A DNA stretch of 64,000 bases from Diphasiastrum complanatum (taxonomy: Eukaryota > Streptophyta > Lycopodiopsida > Lycopodiales > Lycopodiaceae): assembly GCA_029204225.1 (NCBI GenBank), contig CM055100.1, forward strand, positions 65,108,550 through 65,172,549. The letters run 5' to 3'. This document shows positions 21,811 to 33,344 of the stretch, piece by piece (within the stretch, counting starts at the first letter, position 1; each line of letters starts with the position of its first letter). The notes under the pieces are model-generated. The model searched no databases. It saw only the letters and a program-made list of their open reading frames with translations, and was not told where the DNA came from. A program made the position numbers and the translations under genes.

Positions 21811-22680
21811 TGTTGCAGTGGGTCCTGCAACAGATTAGGGGTGGATAATGTTAGTAGATTTCAGAGAATCTCTAGATGTCGAGCCAAGCTGAAGACACAA
21901 GTTGTCTCTCACCCATGACCGAGGAGGTCTCAGAAGGAGGAGAGCAGAAGAAGCTGAGAGCCGAGCATGAGAGCCGAGGAAGTACTAGCTAGGAAGACAG
22001 TGAGTTACCTATGTGAGCCTACATGGTGTATCCCAAAGAAGGAATGACCATGTAGGAGCTAGTCATATTTCCTAGGCTTTGTAAATAAATGTAGACCCCC
22101 CCTTAAATTAGTTAGAGTGAGCCACCTTTTGATGGTGACCTTTAGTGGAAGGGAAAATTTCAGATGTAATTTTTAATTCGGTGGAATTGCCACTTGGGCT
22201 CCGCATGGGCAGCCTTCTTGCTTATTTAACGGCTGCCCTCTCTTGTGAGGGAGCTTTTGAATGTATTGTCAAGTTCTCTTGAGCAAATAAAGAGGATCCT
22301 CCACAAGTTCTTGATGATTGCTAAGCTCCTTGTTCATGGCAATGTTCTTGAGTGAAATTTCTATGAGCATGCTTGAATTCCTTGCATTGTGGATTAACTA
22401 GTTTGTTGTTTCCTAGTTTCTTGCTTAGTTGTGGATTAGAATTCACTTCTTGTTTATGGAATAAGGTAGAAATCAGCATTCAAGTAAACTAAATAGGCTG
22501 GAATAGTGGTGTAGATCTTGCATACTCTCTTACTTTCCAGTTTTTTATTGTTCTTGGACATTCTAAGCATCAAGAAATGAGTGTTTCTTGATTCTTGGAC
22601 TGTCAAATGCTGTTAGGAATCTAGTTTCTTGTTTTTTAGTTTCTTGTTCCTTGTTCAGTAGTTAATCTTGTTCTTGATTG
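21811..22680 (+). mobile_element. Probable polypurine tract and LTR
   Basis: An 8-bp hairpin (TGTTGCAG / CTGCAACA, 21,811-21,832) is followed by GATTAGGGGTGGATAA and then TGTTAG at 21,849, the form of a polypurine tract next to an LTR start. The downstream block has LTR-like content, with AAATAAAGAGGATCC near 22,285 as a possible poly(A) signal. The right end and a partner LTR were not found; the end coordinate is approximate. Confidence 0.45.
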
Positions 22681-22929
22681 ATTTTTGATTCAGTAGATAG
22701 CGGTAGGTCTGCTCGTTGTTCCAAAACGTTGATCCTCTTGAGCTAAATATGGTTACATGGTCGGTTTTTGCATGTAGCTGAGCATCGGAACTGTGTCTCC
22801 CACTGACAGGCTGGTAAATACTTGTTGAAAACTGAGTAGCACTTCTGCTTGTAATTGTTCTAATAAGAAGAAGAGCCATAAAGAACCGTAACTAAAAAAG
22901 AGGTAAAGAAAACCCAAGAACCGTGTTCA

Positions 22930-23520
22930 CTGTGAACAATCGCAGTTTGCAAAATTTGCAACACTTGCACCTTTGCATTCTTGGCCCATATGTTTGTGAC
23001 GAGATTTGCGACACTTTTTACATTTCATTCAACTGACACTTTTTTATCAATCCATCACCTTCAAAAAATGTGCAAAAAAGGTGACACCTTCGCTACATTT
23101 GTTTTTTTTTGTTGCATTTTTTACAAAAATGTCGACACCTTCACTTCATTATTGTCACTATATTCCTTGCAAAAAACTCGACACCATTTTAGAATATGGT
23201 ATGTTAAAGTAGATCCACCATTTTTGGGAGCATGAAAATTTGCGACACTCCAACCTTTGCATTTTTCAAAATTTGCCTTCGTTCCAACTTTGACTTTCGG
23301 GAAATTTACGAAAAAATATAATATTTCGCTAGCATGTTGCATATCATTTTGTTATGTACCTTTGTTTTCATCATGTTTTCATGTCAACAACATATTGGAA
23401 ATATGTGAAAAACCCGACACCTTCGCATTTTTTGCCGATACATTTTTTGCCCATATATTTTTCGCTCATACATTTTTTTGCCATACATTTTAACGAAAAA
23501 GACGACAGTCTTCGCTACTA
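22930..23520. repeat. TTCGC-rich modular repeat, LTR-like
   Basis: Short modules such as CGACACCTTCGC, TTTGCGACACTTTTT and GCATTTTTCAAAA recur every 40-90 bp, often followed by T-runs. Similar modules occur inside other LTRs of the window (29,865-30,330 and 37,200-37,450). This suggests an LTR or leader, but no clear LTR ends are seen. Reading frames here are composition artefacts. Confidence 0.45.
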
Positions 23521-23682
23521 ATATTGTATACATTGTTTCATAGATTGTGTATATTATTTATTTTTGCAATTCAATACACACAAATATTAAGCTGAACATA
23601 TGCGAACTGAGCGAAGCATTTGTGTATTTTGTTTATATTTCATTTATTTATTTATTTTTGGTTTTAAGGACTAAGTACTTTA

Positions 23683-26645
23683 TTGTTGAGTCTGTACCTT
23701 CAAAATGAAGGACACGCTTTCATTAAATATTTGTCTAATCTGTCGAAATCAGAGAGCAAGAGTAATGGAAAAGAGGTGACGCACCCAAAACCAGTCTTAC
23801 CGATTTTGCAACCATTAGCTATACGAGCACGGATTGAAGGACTTCTTGAATTCGATCCATCAGTAATTCTTACAGATGATGAGCTGATACGAAATCTGAG
23901 TGAGACAAAGAAAGGACATGTTTTCACTATTGTCCGAAATCAAGAGATCATTATTACAGAAGGATTTTACTGTCATGCCTTAGATTTGCCTATGGACTAG
24001 GCAGTATGCCTGTTACAAAGCCCAACTTCATCATTGAGAGCAGAGTTTTTCAGGAAGAAGCTTATCTTGAGAAAAGGGGATATTAGCTCTCTTATATCAG
24101 AGACCCCAATCTGAAAAGTTTCGTGCGAGTTGCTCTTGCTTCCATATTCTTACCAGAGCAAGAGTATACCATTTCCAATACGAATATGGGATACCTGCTG
24201 AGAGCCTTGAACGGAGAACCCATTTCCTTCGGACATGTTGCTTTTAAGCAATTCTGTAAATTAGTAAAGATTAATCAGTTTTTTCAAGCTTGGTTTGCAG
24301 TTTGGTATTTTGTGTATGCATGTCGGTGTGTTAACTGTGCAGGAAGATATCAGAATTGCACCGGTGATGCCAGAGTTAGCCCCTTCAATTGAGGCTGATT
24401 CACAAATGATAGTATCAAAAGCAACCGCCACAGAGATGGCATCATCATCATCAAGCCAACACCAAGGGAGCTCGGTGAGGATGTCCTCTTTGTCATCACA
24501 ATATAAGCCGCTTTCTAGTGCATAAAAGCCGAGAAGTTGAAGACGAAGAAGAAACAGAGATTGTTGCTGAGCAGAGACAGAGTCAAGAAGATATCCATCA
24601 AGAGCCTGCAAAGAAAAAACAAATTTTTAATATTCAGCATGAAAGTGAAAGTGATGCCGAGGCACCAATTCTTGATGAAGAATTGTATTTGAAGACTTTT
24701 GGAACATTGCTATCAGACACACAGACAGCCATTCAACATTTTGTCAGCCTAGAGAAAGTCTCAAGGAAGCTCGAAGTAAAATATGATTTCATTCAAGCAG
24801 ACCTAATCCAGAAGAATGTAGAGCTGGAAGAGATCAAGACTGAGCTGACACACAAGAGTAAAGAGCCTGAAGCAGCTCAAGCGGAGCTGATCAAGAAAGA
24901 TATAGCCCTTGAAGAAGCAAGAGGTAGACAAGATATTACGTTGGAGGTACTTGAAGCAATTCAGGAGCAGTCCAATGTTTTCGAAAATGAAAATATATTG
25001 CTCAAACAGCAAATCCAGATCCTGCAGGCTTCTTTGTAGGAGGAAAGACATGTACGAGCTACTTTGAAGAGTAGTAACGAGGAGCTGAGCGAAAAACTCA
25101 ACGATGCCATTACCAACAAGGAGAGTGCTGAAGCAAATCAAAAGCAGCTCTAGGACTCTATTGCCCATCTGCAGAATTCTGCAGACATGCTTAGGAAAGA
25201 CAACTAGATTTCTAAGAAACAGGCCAAAGAGAGAATTCTATGACGAATAAGCGCCGAAGTGACATTGGGAACCTGTGTATCACATGGGAGATACAGGATT
25301 GACCCAATAGCTTGAAAGAGTGTACAAGAAAGAATCATCCAGACCTTTCAGCTGCAGTATTTGTAGCCCCAGATGGCTGTATATGAGAAATTGAAAAAAG
25401 AACTGGAAGAGACTAAGTTTCAGTCAAGCCAAATCCATAATTTTGAAGATGAAGAACTTGTCCAACACCAGGACTAGTCTACACAGATGGATGAGCCAGC
25501 CAAAGATACATCAGAGAAGGCCATCCAGACGGATATTGTTTTTAAGCAAATCCAGAAAGATCAAGAGGTACAGATTGACCCTGAGGATGCTGTGAAGCCG
25601 AAAGCAACCAGTGACAAAGATGCTGCAGACTGACCAACAAATTTAGCAATCATTCTGTAGCAGGCCGAAGCATCACACAATGGAGCTGTCGAGAGGAAGA
25701 ACAAGGTAATGTATTCATTGCTAAGGAAAAAATTTAAGACATTCTAGTAGGAACTGACATTTTTTCTTCCACCTTTTTATAGTCCAGAACTCCAGTGGAG
25801 AATGGATTACCTTCTTTTAAACTTTTTGGTTATACTAAAGAACAATGGGAAAGCCCTTGGACTTTCTCTAACCTAAACACTTTTTGGGCCAAGTTAACTG
25901 TTCACCAAAAAGGTATCCTTGCTCTTGCCATTGTTCAGAATAAGTTCAATGTGCAAACCAACTATATCCATGTTGTTATAGGATCTTTGTATATATATAT
26001 GTCCTAGAACATCTAAAAACATTTAAAAACAATATTTTTCCTGTTCTGAATGAGTATCGGAATAAGCTAGATTTAATTAACATTTTTGATGTTAAAGAAG
26101 TTGTTCCTAGCCCTAATCCAATTCCTTCCAAATTCTCCAGTCAAATGTTATTCCATGATCTATGGGAAATCTACACAGATTGGGAAGCTAATTGTTCTCA
26201 TTATTTGGAGGAAGTTAAAGCAAATAATATACTTCGCTCCACTAATCCAATAACCAGACCATACCATACTTACAATTATGTAGATATTGGTTCTCTCATT
26301 TCATATGCCCTTTTATCCATTCAACAATTGTACATTAAAGAGAAATTCCCAGAATATACATATGCAGCTCTCTCACTAACTGTCCCTTCTACTGAGATGT
26401 CTGAAATCTTGTCTGAGGATAGTTGGTACACTCATCTTGTAAATAATACATTGATCGACAACCCCCTTGTACCATTGGGCAATCACGGAATGGGAGGTTA
26501 TCCGAATTTATCTTTTCAAGAAGATTACAACCAGAAGAACAAGTACTTTCTTGTTACAAAAGGGATGACCTTAGAACAAGTTAATAAAGAAAATGAAGCC
26601 CAAGCAAAAGCTGTTTTCCATAGAAAGCCAGCCAGCAGGAAGTGA
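23683..26645 (+). pseudogene. Long coiled-coil element protein, broken by stops
   Basis: Segments in order: 23,683-24,000 with RARIEGLLEFDPSVILTDDE and ITEGFYCHALDLP; 24,123-24,260 with ASIFLPEQEYTISNTNMGYL; an acidic linker with SESDAEAP (24,640); a long heptad-rich coiled coil 24,700-25,240 (ADLIQKNVELEEIKTELTHK and following); then 25,795-26,007 and 26,145-26,645, a globular-looking tail with YKEQW-type and DLWEIYTDWEANCSHYLEE motifs. The N-terminal part resembles the 'putative plant transposon protein' type found in plant non-autonomous elements, by memory of pattern only. At least eight in-frame stops or shifts are present. No protease, RT or integrase is visible. Confidence 0.5.
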
Positions 26646-26649
26646 CAAA

Positions 26650-27600
26650 GGAAAATGTAAGAAATTTGTTTGCGAGCCACTGCATGGTGAGGAAGGGGAT
26701 ATGTGGAGTCTCATGATCCCACATTATCCAAAGTTATTGTTTTATATTGTAAAATTTTTCAATTTTTATACATGTAAATGTGCTATAGTGCCTAAATTCA
26801 TGTAAAGGCCTATTTGCACTTTGTAAATTCACATTTAGGTTAGAACTCGCGATGTTTTGTGCGAGTTCTACGGAGACGCATTAACGGATTCAACCGACAT
26901 CTTAGCAGTTGGTAAATGACATTGAGGCCGGTAATCGTTCCTATAAGGTCGACACTTCGTGCCATTGTACATACACATCTGCATATATTTGAGTATCAAT
27001 AGAGAGAGAAGAGAGCCAGTTTCTATAAGCTTGAGCGTTCTTTCCCTCTGCCATCTCTTATAGTATTATTTCTTATCAATTGAGCGAATACACTCTTTAT
27101 GATCTGTAATTGTTTGCGAAACTTCCCTGTCTGCATCACACATATTTCTCATGACTTACTAAATTTCAGTTACTCTAACGTGGATTTTCAGGCGTCACCA
27201 GAGAGCGACAATTCTAACTAACATAAGCATAACTTCTCTCAATTTTGAATGAGCTATGTGTTCAGATAATGAGCTTGTTTGATGCTCTGTTCTGTTTGCT
27301 TCATGTGATAAAAATTATTTCACTGTATTCGATTAAGAGAAATCATTAGTCAATTCGATTATGTTTGATGAATCTTTTTGCTAGTTGTTGTCTGATCTGA
27401 TTGCTTACTGTTATCCAAAGAGCGTGAAAGATAAAGTAATCTTTACAATCACAGACCTTGACGAAATCGTTTCACCATTGGTGTTTTTGGATGCCAATTT
27501 ACCCAAATATCTTTGGATAACCAGATATGTCACTATAGTACTCATTGTCAATATTACACATCACATTCCATTTACCATCTTACATACACTTATCATACAA
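26650..27600 (+). other. LTR-like non-coding stretch
   Basis: It follows the coiled-coil element. It contains AGAGAGAAGAGAGCCAG, a short terminal-looking GGCGTCACCAGAGAGCGACA (27,191) and AT-rich sequence. This could be the 3' LTR of the preceding element, but no matching 5' copy was found. Confidence 0.3.
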
Positions 27601-27609
27601 AAGAAGAGA

Positions 27610-28188
27610 TTATTTTCTCTCTTGGAGAACGGTCAAACATTTTATACTACTTAATTCATTGATTTTGTGAAAATCTATAACGACTAGGTCATCACAATAG
27701 ACTGTCAAATTTCCGTTGTTCGACCTTTTTTTGCCAATCTTTGAGCTTTCTGGCTCTTCAACATAGGATGAACTGTTATTGTTCTCTTGTTTGCCTTGAG
27801 AATGCTTGTTTCTTGGGTTCTGGTAGCAGTCCATGGTTGCATGACCCTTCTTGTGGAAATGGATACACTCAATCTTTGGATCAAGCCAACACAAATCGAA
27901 AATATGTCCTTCGCGTCTGCATCTCACACATGTTTTCTTGTTGCCATTCTGCTGCTTCAGCTTTTGTTTGTTCTTCCAACTACCTTTGTTGGCTCCCTCT
28001 GATTGTTGGTCTCGATCATGCTTGCGATCCGATTCTCTCTTAGGCTTAAACTGCTTCTTTGGTTTCTTCTTGTTGCTATAGAGAGCTTGTTTTGAAGAGT
28101 CCTTATGATCAAGATGCTCACGAGTTTGATGCACAGTACCAAAGAAACTACTTACAATTCCAAGGAAGTACGCCATTTCCAGTTCCAA
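27610..28188 (-). pseudogene. Copia gag C-terminal fragment with two zinc knuckles
   Basis: The minus-strand frame is basic (KKPKKQFKPKRESDRKHDR) and carries CVRCRREGHIFDLC, an intact C-x2-C-x4-H-x4-C knuckle. A second, CIHFHKKGHATMDC, has phenylalanine in place of its second cysteine. In copia elements gag comes first. Here it lies downstream of the RT/RNase H fragment at 28,570-29,760 on the same strand, with an LTR-like piece between. Most of the N-terminal gag domain is absent. Confidence 0.7.
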
Positions 28189-28216
28189 GGAAGTCCGTCG
28201 CGATTTAATGGTAACT

Positions 28217-28560
28217 GGATCGGAAAATATACAAAGGGTCGGAAATTAACTAAGGGTCGGATTTATACACTGAATCGAAAAATATACAAAGGGACGAATA
28301 AATAACAAAGAGTCGGATTTATTAGACCCCACCGATCCGATCCAGGGTCAAAGACGCCCAGAAAGACTAGATCTGATCCGATCCAATCAAGGGTTGGAAA
28401 ATTCCACTTTGATGGGATTAACATTGGGTCGGAAAAAATTCGATCTTGAGTATTTTTTTTTTTATCTTTCATAATTTTTGTGGTTTTTCAAGAATAATTA
28501 TGGACATGTTTCAGGATGCTCAATACCTAATGGAATTGGGCTTGAGCATGAATCTCAACA
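28217..28560 (-). mobile_element. Copia LTR (minus orientation) with internal repeat
   Basis: The minus strand reads a purine tract (TTAGGGGGGG, 28,561-28,570) followed by TGTTGAGATTC at 28,560, the expected polypurine tract and LTR start of the RT fragment to its right. The inner part (28,217-28,325) has two copies of a 55-bp unit with AAATATACAAAGGG and GTCGGATTTAT. The left end is not defined. Confidence 0.55.
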
Positions 28561-28569
28561 CCCCCCCTA

Positions 28570-29760
28570 ATGTGGATCCTGAAAAATTTCGATTTTCAGA
28601 TTTAACATATTGTTAAATCTGAGATGATGCTCTTTTGATAGAGCTTTGGTGAAGTAATCTGCTGCCTGTAGTTCTATCCTGTAGTAAACCAGGGAAATCT
28701 CCTTGCTCTGCACTTTCTCTCTAAGATAGTGATATCAGATTTTGATATGCTTACTTCGGGAGTAGAATCTAGGATTCAAAGAGAGTGCAATGGTGCTTTG
28801 ATTGTCATAGTAGAGGGTTGTTGGATGTGACTGCAAAATTTTGATATATGCAAGCAAGTTCCTCAGCCAGATTGCCTCCTTGGTAGCATTTGTGACAACA
28901 ATGTATTATGATTCTGTGGAAGATAATACTACTAAGGTTTGTTTCTGGCTGTTCCATGAAATTGGGCCTTGATTAAACAAGAAGACAAATCCTGAGGTCA
29001 ATTTTCTTGTGTCGATATCTCCTACCCAATCTGCTTCTATGTAGCCCTCCAACATGTTGGCAGGTTGGCTGCCTTCATAGTAGATGCTAAGGTGCTTTGT
29101 AGCTTGGACATACTTCATGACTTTCATGAGAGCCTTCCAATGAAGTAGACCTAGACTTGAAAGAAATTGGCTGAGAGAGCTGATGAAATAAGCAAGGTCG
29201 GGTCGAGTGTAGAGCATGGCATACATCAATGAACCAATTATTGAGTGAAACAGATACTGTTTCATCTCCTCCTTCTCTGACTTGGATTTTGGACATTGCT
29301 CCTTTGACAGTTTTAAACCAGGGTTGAGTGGAAAGTGGCTTGGCTTACACTCGACCATTTCATATTTCTACAATACATTGGTAAGGTATCTCTGCTGGCT
29401 AATGAAAATCTGTTTGTTGGGTCGAATTCGGAAAATCTGAATTCCGAGACAATAATGTGCTGGACCCATATCTGTCATCTTGTATTCCTATGTTAGCATA
29501 CATTTGGTATCCTTTAACAAATTCAGATTATTACTGAACAGTAAAGTATCATCAACGTACCGAGTAATGATGATGAAAGAATTTGATACAGACTTGAAAT
29601 AAGCACTCGAGTATGCCGAGTTTGGGATAAAATCATTCTCGATCAAAAAAGTATTTATTTTTTGAAACCAGGCTCTTGGAGACTGTTTCAAGCCGTACAG
29701 GGCTTTATGAATTTTGCGCACTAGGTGCTCTTTGCCTTTTTGCTCATATCCTTCTGGCTG
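28570..29760 (-). mobile_element. Copia RT and RNase H fragment
   Basis: From the right: QPEGYEQKGKEHLV then IHKALYGLKQSPRAWF (29,640-29,760); RYVDDTLLFSNN, an intact Y-x-D-D box (29,545-29,580); then SIIGSLMYAMLYTRPDLAY and RNase H with ADWVGDIDTRKLTSGF (about 29,000-29,060) and LSSTES (28,910). The frame is broken between 29,358 and 29,488 and after 28,906. The fragment is cut at 29,760, exactly where the plus-strand LTR of the next element starts. The 5' half of pol is not found on the other side of that element. Confidence 0.85.
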
Positions 29761-29764
29761 GGAT

Positions 29765-30796
29765 TGTTAGATTTTTTATGCTCAATCTTAAACAAATCGT
29801 TCAAGTAATGAGCATCCTAAAAACCGAAGGCTGACTACATGTTTTTGGACCTTCACATTTTTTGTTTTAAGATTTTTTTGCCTTAACCATTTTTAGGCAC
29901 CTTAGCCTTTTTCCCACCTTAGCGAGAAAAGCGACATAGTGGCCAAGTGGCAAGAATGCCTTAGAGACCATTCTTAAGGCACCTTTGCCTTTTTTGCCTT
30001 TCACCCCTTCGCAAAACAAGCAACAAAGTGGCCAAAATGCCTTAGAAACCATTTTTAAGGCACCTTTGGCTTTTTTGACATTTTCGTTGCCTTTACTCTA
30101 AGGCACCTTTGATATTTTCGTTGTCTTTAGTCTAAGGCACATTCTGCTTTTTCACTGCCTTTAGTCTAAGGCACCTTCGCCTTCTTCGCTGCCTTTAGTC
30201 CAAGGCACTTTTCGGCTTTTTCGTCTTCTTCGTTGTCTTAAATCTAAGGACGCCTTCAGGATTTACATACCTTAAGTCTAAGGGCACCTTCAGGATTTGC
30301 ATACCTTCAGTCTAATGACACCTTTGGCTTTTCGGATTTTTCCTACATGGGCAGACCAACGTCGTCAACTTATCATCAACCCTAAAACAGCTGGAGAAAC
30401 AAGTATCCTAAGGGCAGTTACCAACTTTGTACAGAAGATGCAAAACTAGAGTAAATGGCAGTTAAGGCATTAGATATTTTTTTGGACACTTGTAAATCTA
30501 TATATTAGTTGAATCAAACTATGTAAGTGTTAATTGAAATTCTCTTTCAATCAGAGTTTATATGTAGCCAGCATTATCACACTCAGCAAGCAGAAGTTAT
30601 TACTTCAAGCCATTGTACTCACTGTTGATATTAATCAGAGTGCAATTTTTGTCTCACTACTGCATCGTTCATTTGCACATTCTGTATAAATTCTTCTACT
30701 TGAATATTTCTGCTGCTAACTGTTGTGTTTTCGTTCCTACATGCCTCGCTCAAATCCTCGAGCTTCCGCTGCTGCTCACGTCTGCTAGTTTACTAT
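29765..30796 (+). mobile_element. 5' LTR of the chimeric copia element
   Basis: It begins TGTTAGATTTTTTATGCTC directly at the broken end of the minus-strand copia RT and ends just before the primer-binding site at 30,798. It holds the AAGGCACC minisatellite, a region rich in TATA-like sequence near 30,490-30,510, and a stretch with ATCAGAG words. The right end lacks a clear CA. Confidence 0.6.
29865..30330 (+). repeat. AAGGCACCTTTGCC minisatellite inside the LTR
   Basis: About nine degenerate units of 35-60 bp, each with TCTAAGGCACCTTYGCCTTTTT and a GCCTTTAGTC spacer (the consensus is split over positions). Late units change to GGCACCTTCAGGATTTGCAT. The array lies in the upstream part of the LTR. 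Confidence 0.75.
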
Positions 30797-30797
30797 A

Positions 30798-30809
30798 TGG
30801 TATCAGAGC
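30798..30809 (+). other. Primer-binding site, initiator Met tRNA type
   Basis: TGGTATCAGAGC is the standard plant copia primer-binding site, complementary to the 3' end of initiator methionyl tRNA. It follows the LTR end. Confidence 0.85.
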
Positions 30810-30939
30810 GGGCATTTCAGTAATATGCATTTCTACTGTGGATTATCAGTCTAGTTTCTATCAAGACGTCTTCTAGCAAACGCGCAACCAACAATATTCT
30901 GACAATCGTTGTTTCTACCAACAATCTCGTTCAACCAGA

Positions 30940-33340
30940 ATGGATCTATCATCTAAATCATCTCTCATTGACAAACTCGGTGGAGATAACTACCATCTCT
31001 GGAAATTCAAGATGAAAATTATACTTCTAGTAGTAGTACATCAGTTGATGGCATAGAGCTCAAACCAGAAGATGATACAGCCGTCATCACCAAGTGGAAA
31101 CTGAGAGATAGCAAAGCATTTGCCATGATCACCCTCAACATCAAGGATACTCATATCAGCCACATACGTGATGCTCAGACTGCTAAGAATGCATGGGACA
31201 TCCTAGCAACTCTCTACAACATTAGAGATGTTACTTCCAAGCTTCATCTAAGAAAGAAATTCTTCATCCTCAGAATGTTTGACGCAAATAGTGTTTCGAG
31301 TCACCTCAACACGTTCAAAAATCTTATGGAGTAGATGACTGCAACTTGCTCAGTCATAGAAGATTTCGATGCACTCATGACTCTATTATTGAGTCTACCT
31401 GAAGCCTATGAAAATCGGGTATTGACAATTTCTACCCAGGAGCAACTCACTCTATCAAGAGTAATCTCGCTGCTCCTACAAGAGGAGATCAGAAGATCAA
31501 CATCCTCCTCAGGTTCAAGATCGGATCCTCAAGATCTGTACTCGAAAAATCAGAAATTTAGATCCAAGAGATCTACACTGTCAGACTCTACTGACAAGAA
31601 GAGCAACATGCAGTCTGGACCAAATTCTGGTTTAGGATCGAATTCAAGCTCTTCATCATTCCAACCAGCACAGAAACTTTTCTATAGATACTATAAGACG
31701 ACTAGCCACGAAATCAAGGACTGCCAAACTTTGAAGTACAACAATGAAAAGAAGAAGCAATTCCAACAACAAGCACATAGTGCTACAGCCATTTCATGAC
31801 CAAAGTCAGAGAACAACAAGATATCGATTCCTGGTATCTAGACTCCGAAGCAACTCAACACATGACTCATCATCGTGACTGGTTCAAAGACTATAAGTCA
31901 TTCACCAACTCTCGAGTTGTGCAACTTGGAGACAACTCATCACATTCAATCGAAGGTGAAGGAACAGTCAGAGTTGAATTCAAAAGAGGTGAAGTCAAGT
32001 TGTTGTCCATCGTTCTCCACGTTACAAATCTGACCAAGAATTTGCTCTCAATTAGCAGAATCATGGATTCAAGTCGGAGGGTCGAATTCAATACAGAAGG
32101 CTGCACAATTTCTGACAAATCTCGGAAGGTTTTAGCCTACGGAAGAAGAAGCGGCTATCTATACAAACTCAACCATTGCTATTCTTCTAACAGTCAAGCT
32201 CTTTACATAGCCACTTCTGAATCAACTGATATGTTGTGGCATTTCAGACAAAAATCAAACTCAAGAATCGACAGATATTCTGTGGCACAAGAGGTTATTT
32301 CACATGAACATGGAAGCCTTGTACCAAGCTAATAAGAGTCCGAGAATTGAAGGAGTTGAAATCAAGATTCGAGATATTCGAACTACCAATGAATCCTGTC
32401 TTAAAAGAAAAATGACTCAAACACCTTTTAGTAAAGATGTTTATAAAGCAACCAAGGTACTGGAAATCGTGCATTCAGATATTTGTGGACCATTCGGAGT
32501 GTTGTCTTTAGGTGATGCAAAATATTTCATAACGTTTAGTGATGATTTCAGCAAGTTCGTTGTAGTATATTTTATTCGTACAAAATCAGAAGCTTTCGAA
32601 AAATTCGTTGAGTTGGGCTGACAAGCAGACATGCAACAAGCTATAGCAAATTCACATAGATTGTGGAGGTGAGTACATTTCCAACGAATTCAAAACTTTC
32701 TGTATTGGTCAAGGTATTATGCATACAAAGACTGCATCATACACACCTCATCACAATGGAATTGTTGAAGGAAGAAATCGTACACTAATGGAAACTGCCA
32801 AGTGTATGATGGCCCATGCGAAGGCACCAAAACATTTGTGGGTGGAAGCAGTGGCTACGTCGAACTATCTTCAAAATTTTGAAATCTCGATTACCGGATA
32901 AAACTCTTCACAAAATATCGTGAAAGTCAAAGCCAAATCTTGCTCATGTTCAGACATTCGGATGTGCAGTTTATATGCACATACCAGACAAATTGAGAAA
33001 GAAACTTGATGAAAAGACAGGGGTTTTCTGGTAGGATTCGAGTTACATTCTTCATATTATCGAGTCTACATACCCGAAACAAGCATAATAGAAGTAGTTC
33101 GAGATGTCAAATTCGATGAGTCAAAGTACATAGTAGACAACGACTTTGTCAGCTATGAAATTCTCAAGACTTATTATGAGTTACCAACGACAGAAGTAAA
33201 GCAAGTAGATGATGAACGAGAATTACCAGATTCAGAGGGAGTTCAAGATCGAGTACTTGAAAAACTCGAATCACCAGTTCGAATTCAAGCAGACCAGGTT
33301 GAATCCGAAAATGCAGAATTGAATTCAAAACTTGTACATC
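30940..33340 (+). mobile_element. Copia gag, protease and integrase, first half of a chimera
   Basis: Gag starts at ATG 30,940 (GGDNYHLWKFKMK), shifts frame near 31,060, and runs to 31,799 with a TAG at 31,333. Its zinc knuckle reads FYRYYKTTSHEIKDC, so both leading cysteines are tyrosines. The protease motif reads LDSEATQHM where copia has LDSGATxHM. Gag-pre-integrase (about 32,240) is broken. The integrase has VHSDICGP, GGEYISNEF and NGIVEGRNRT, so acidic positions of the D,D-E site can be seen, but across several frames. Stops occur at 31,797, 32,330 and 32,621. RT is absent: at about 33,345 the sequence switches to another copia family. Confidence 0.8.
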
Positions 33341-33344
33341 ATTG

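Noticed and set aside
22981-23493. Phe/His/Thr-rich plus-strand frames
   Set aside because: They arise from the TTCGC/T-run modular repeat, not from coding constraint.
27385-27654. 89-codon plus-strand frame with LPKYLWIT
   Set aside because: Only a weak echo of a copia integrase word; the rest is hydrophobic and AT-driven.
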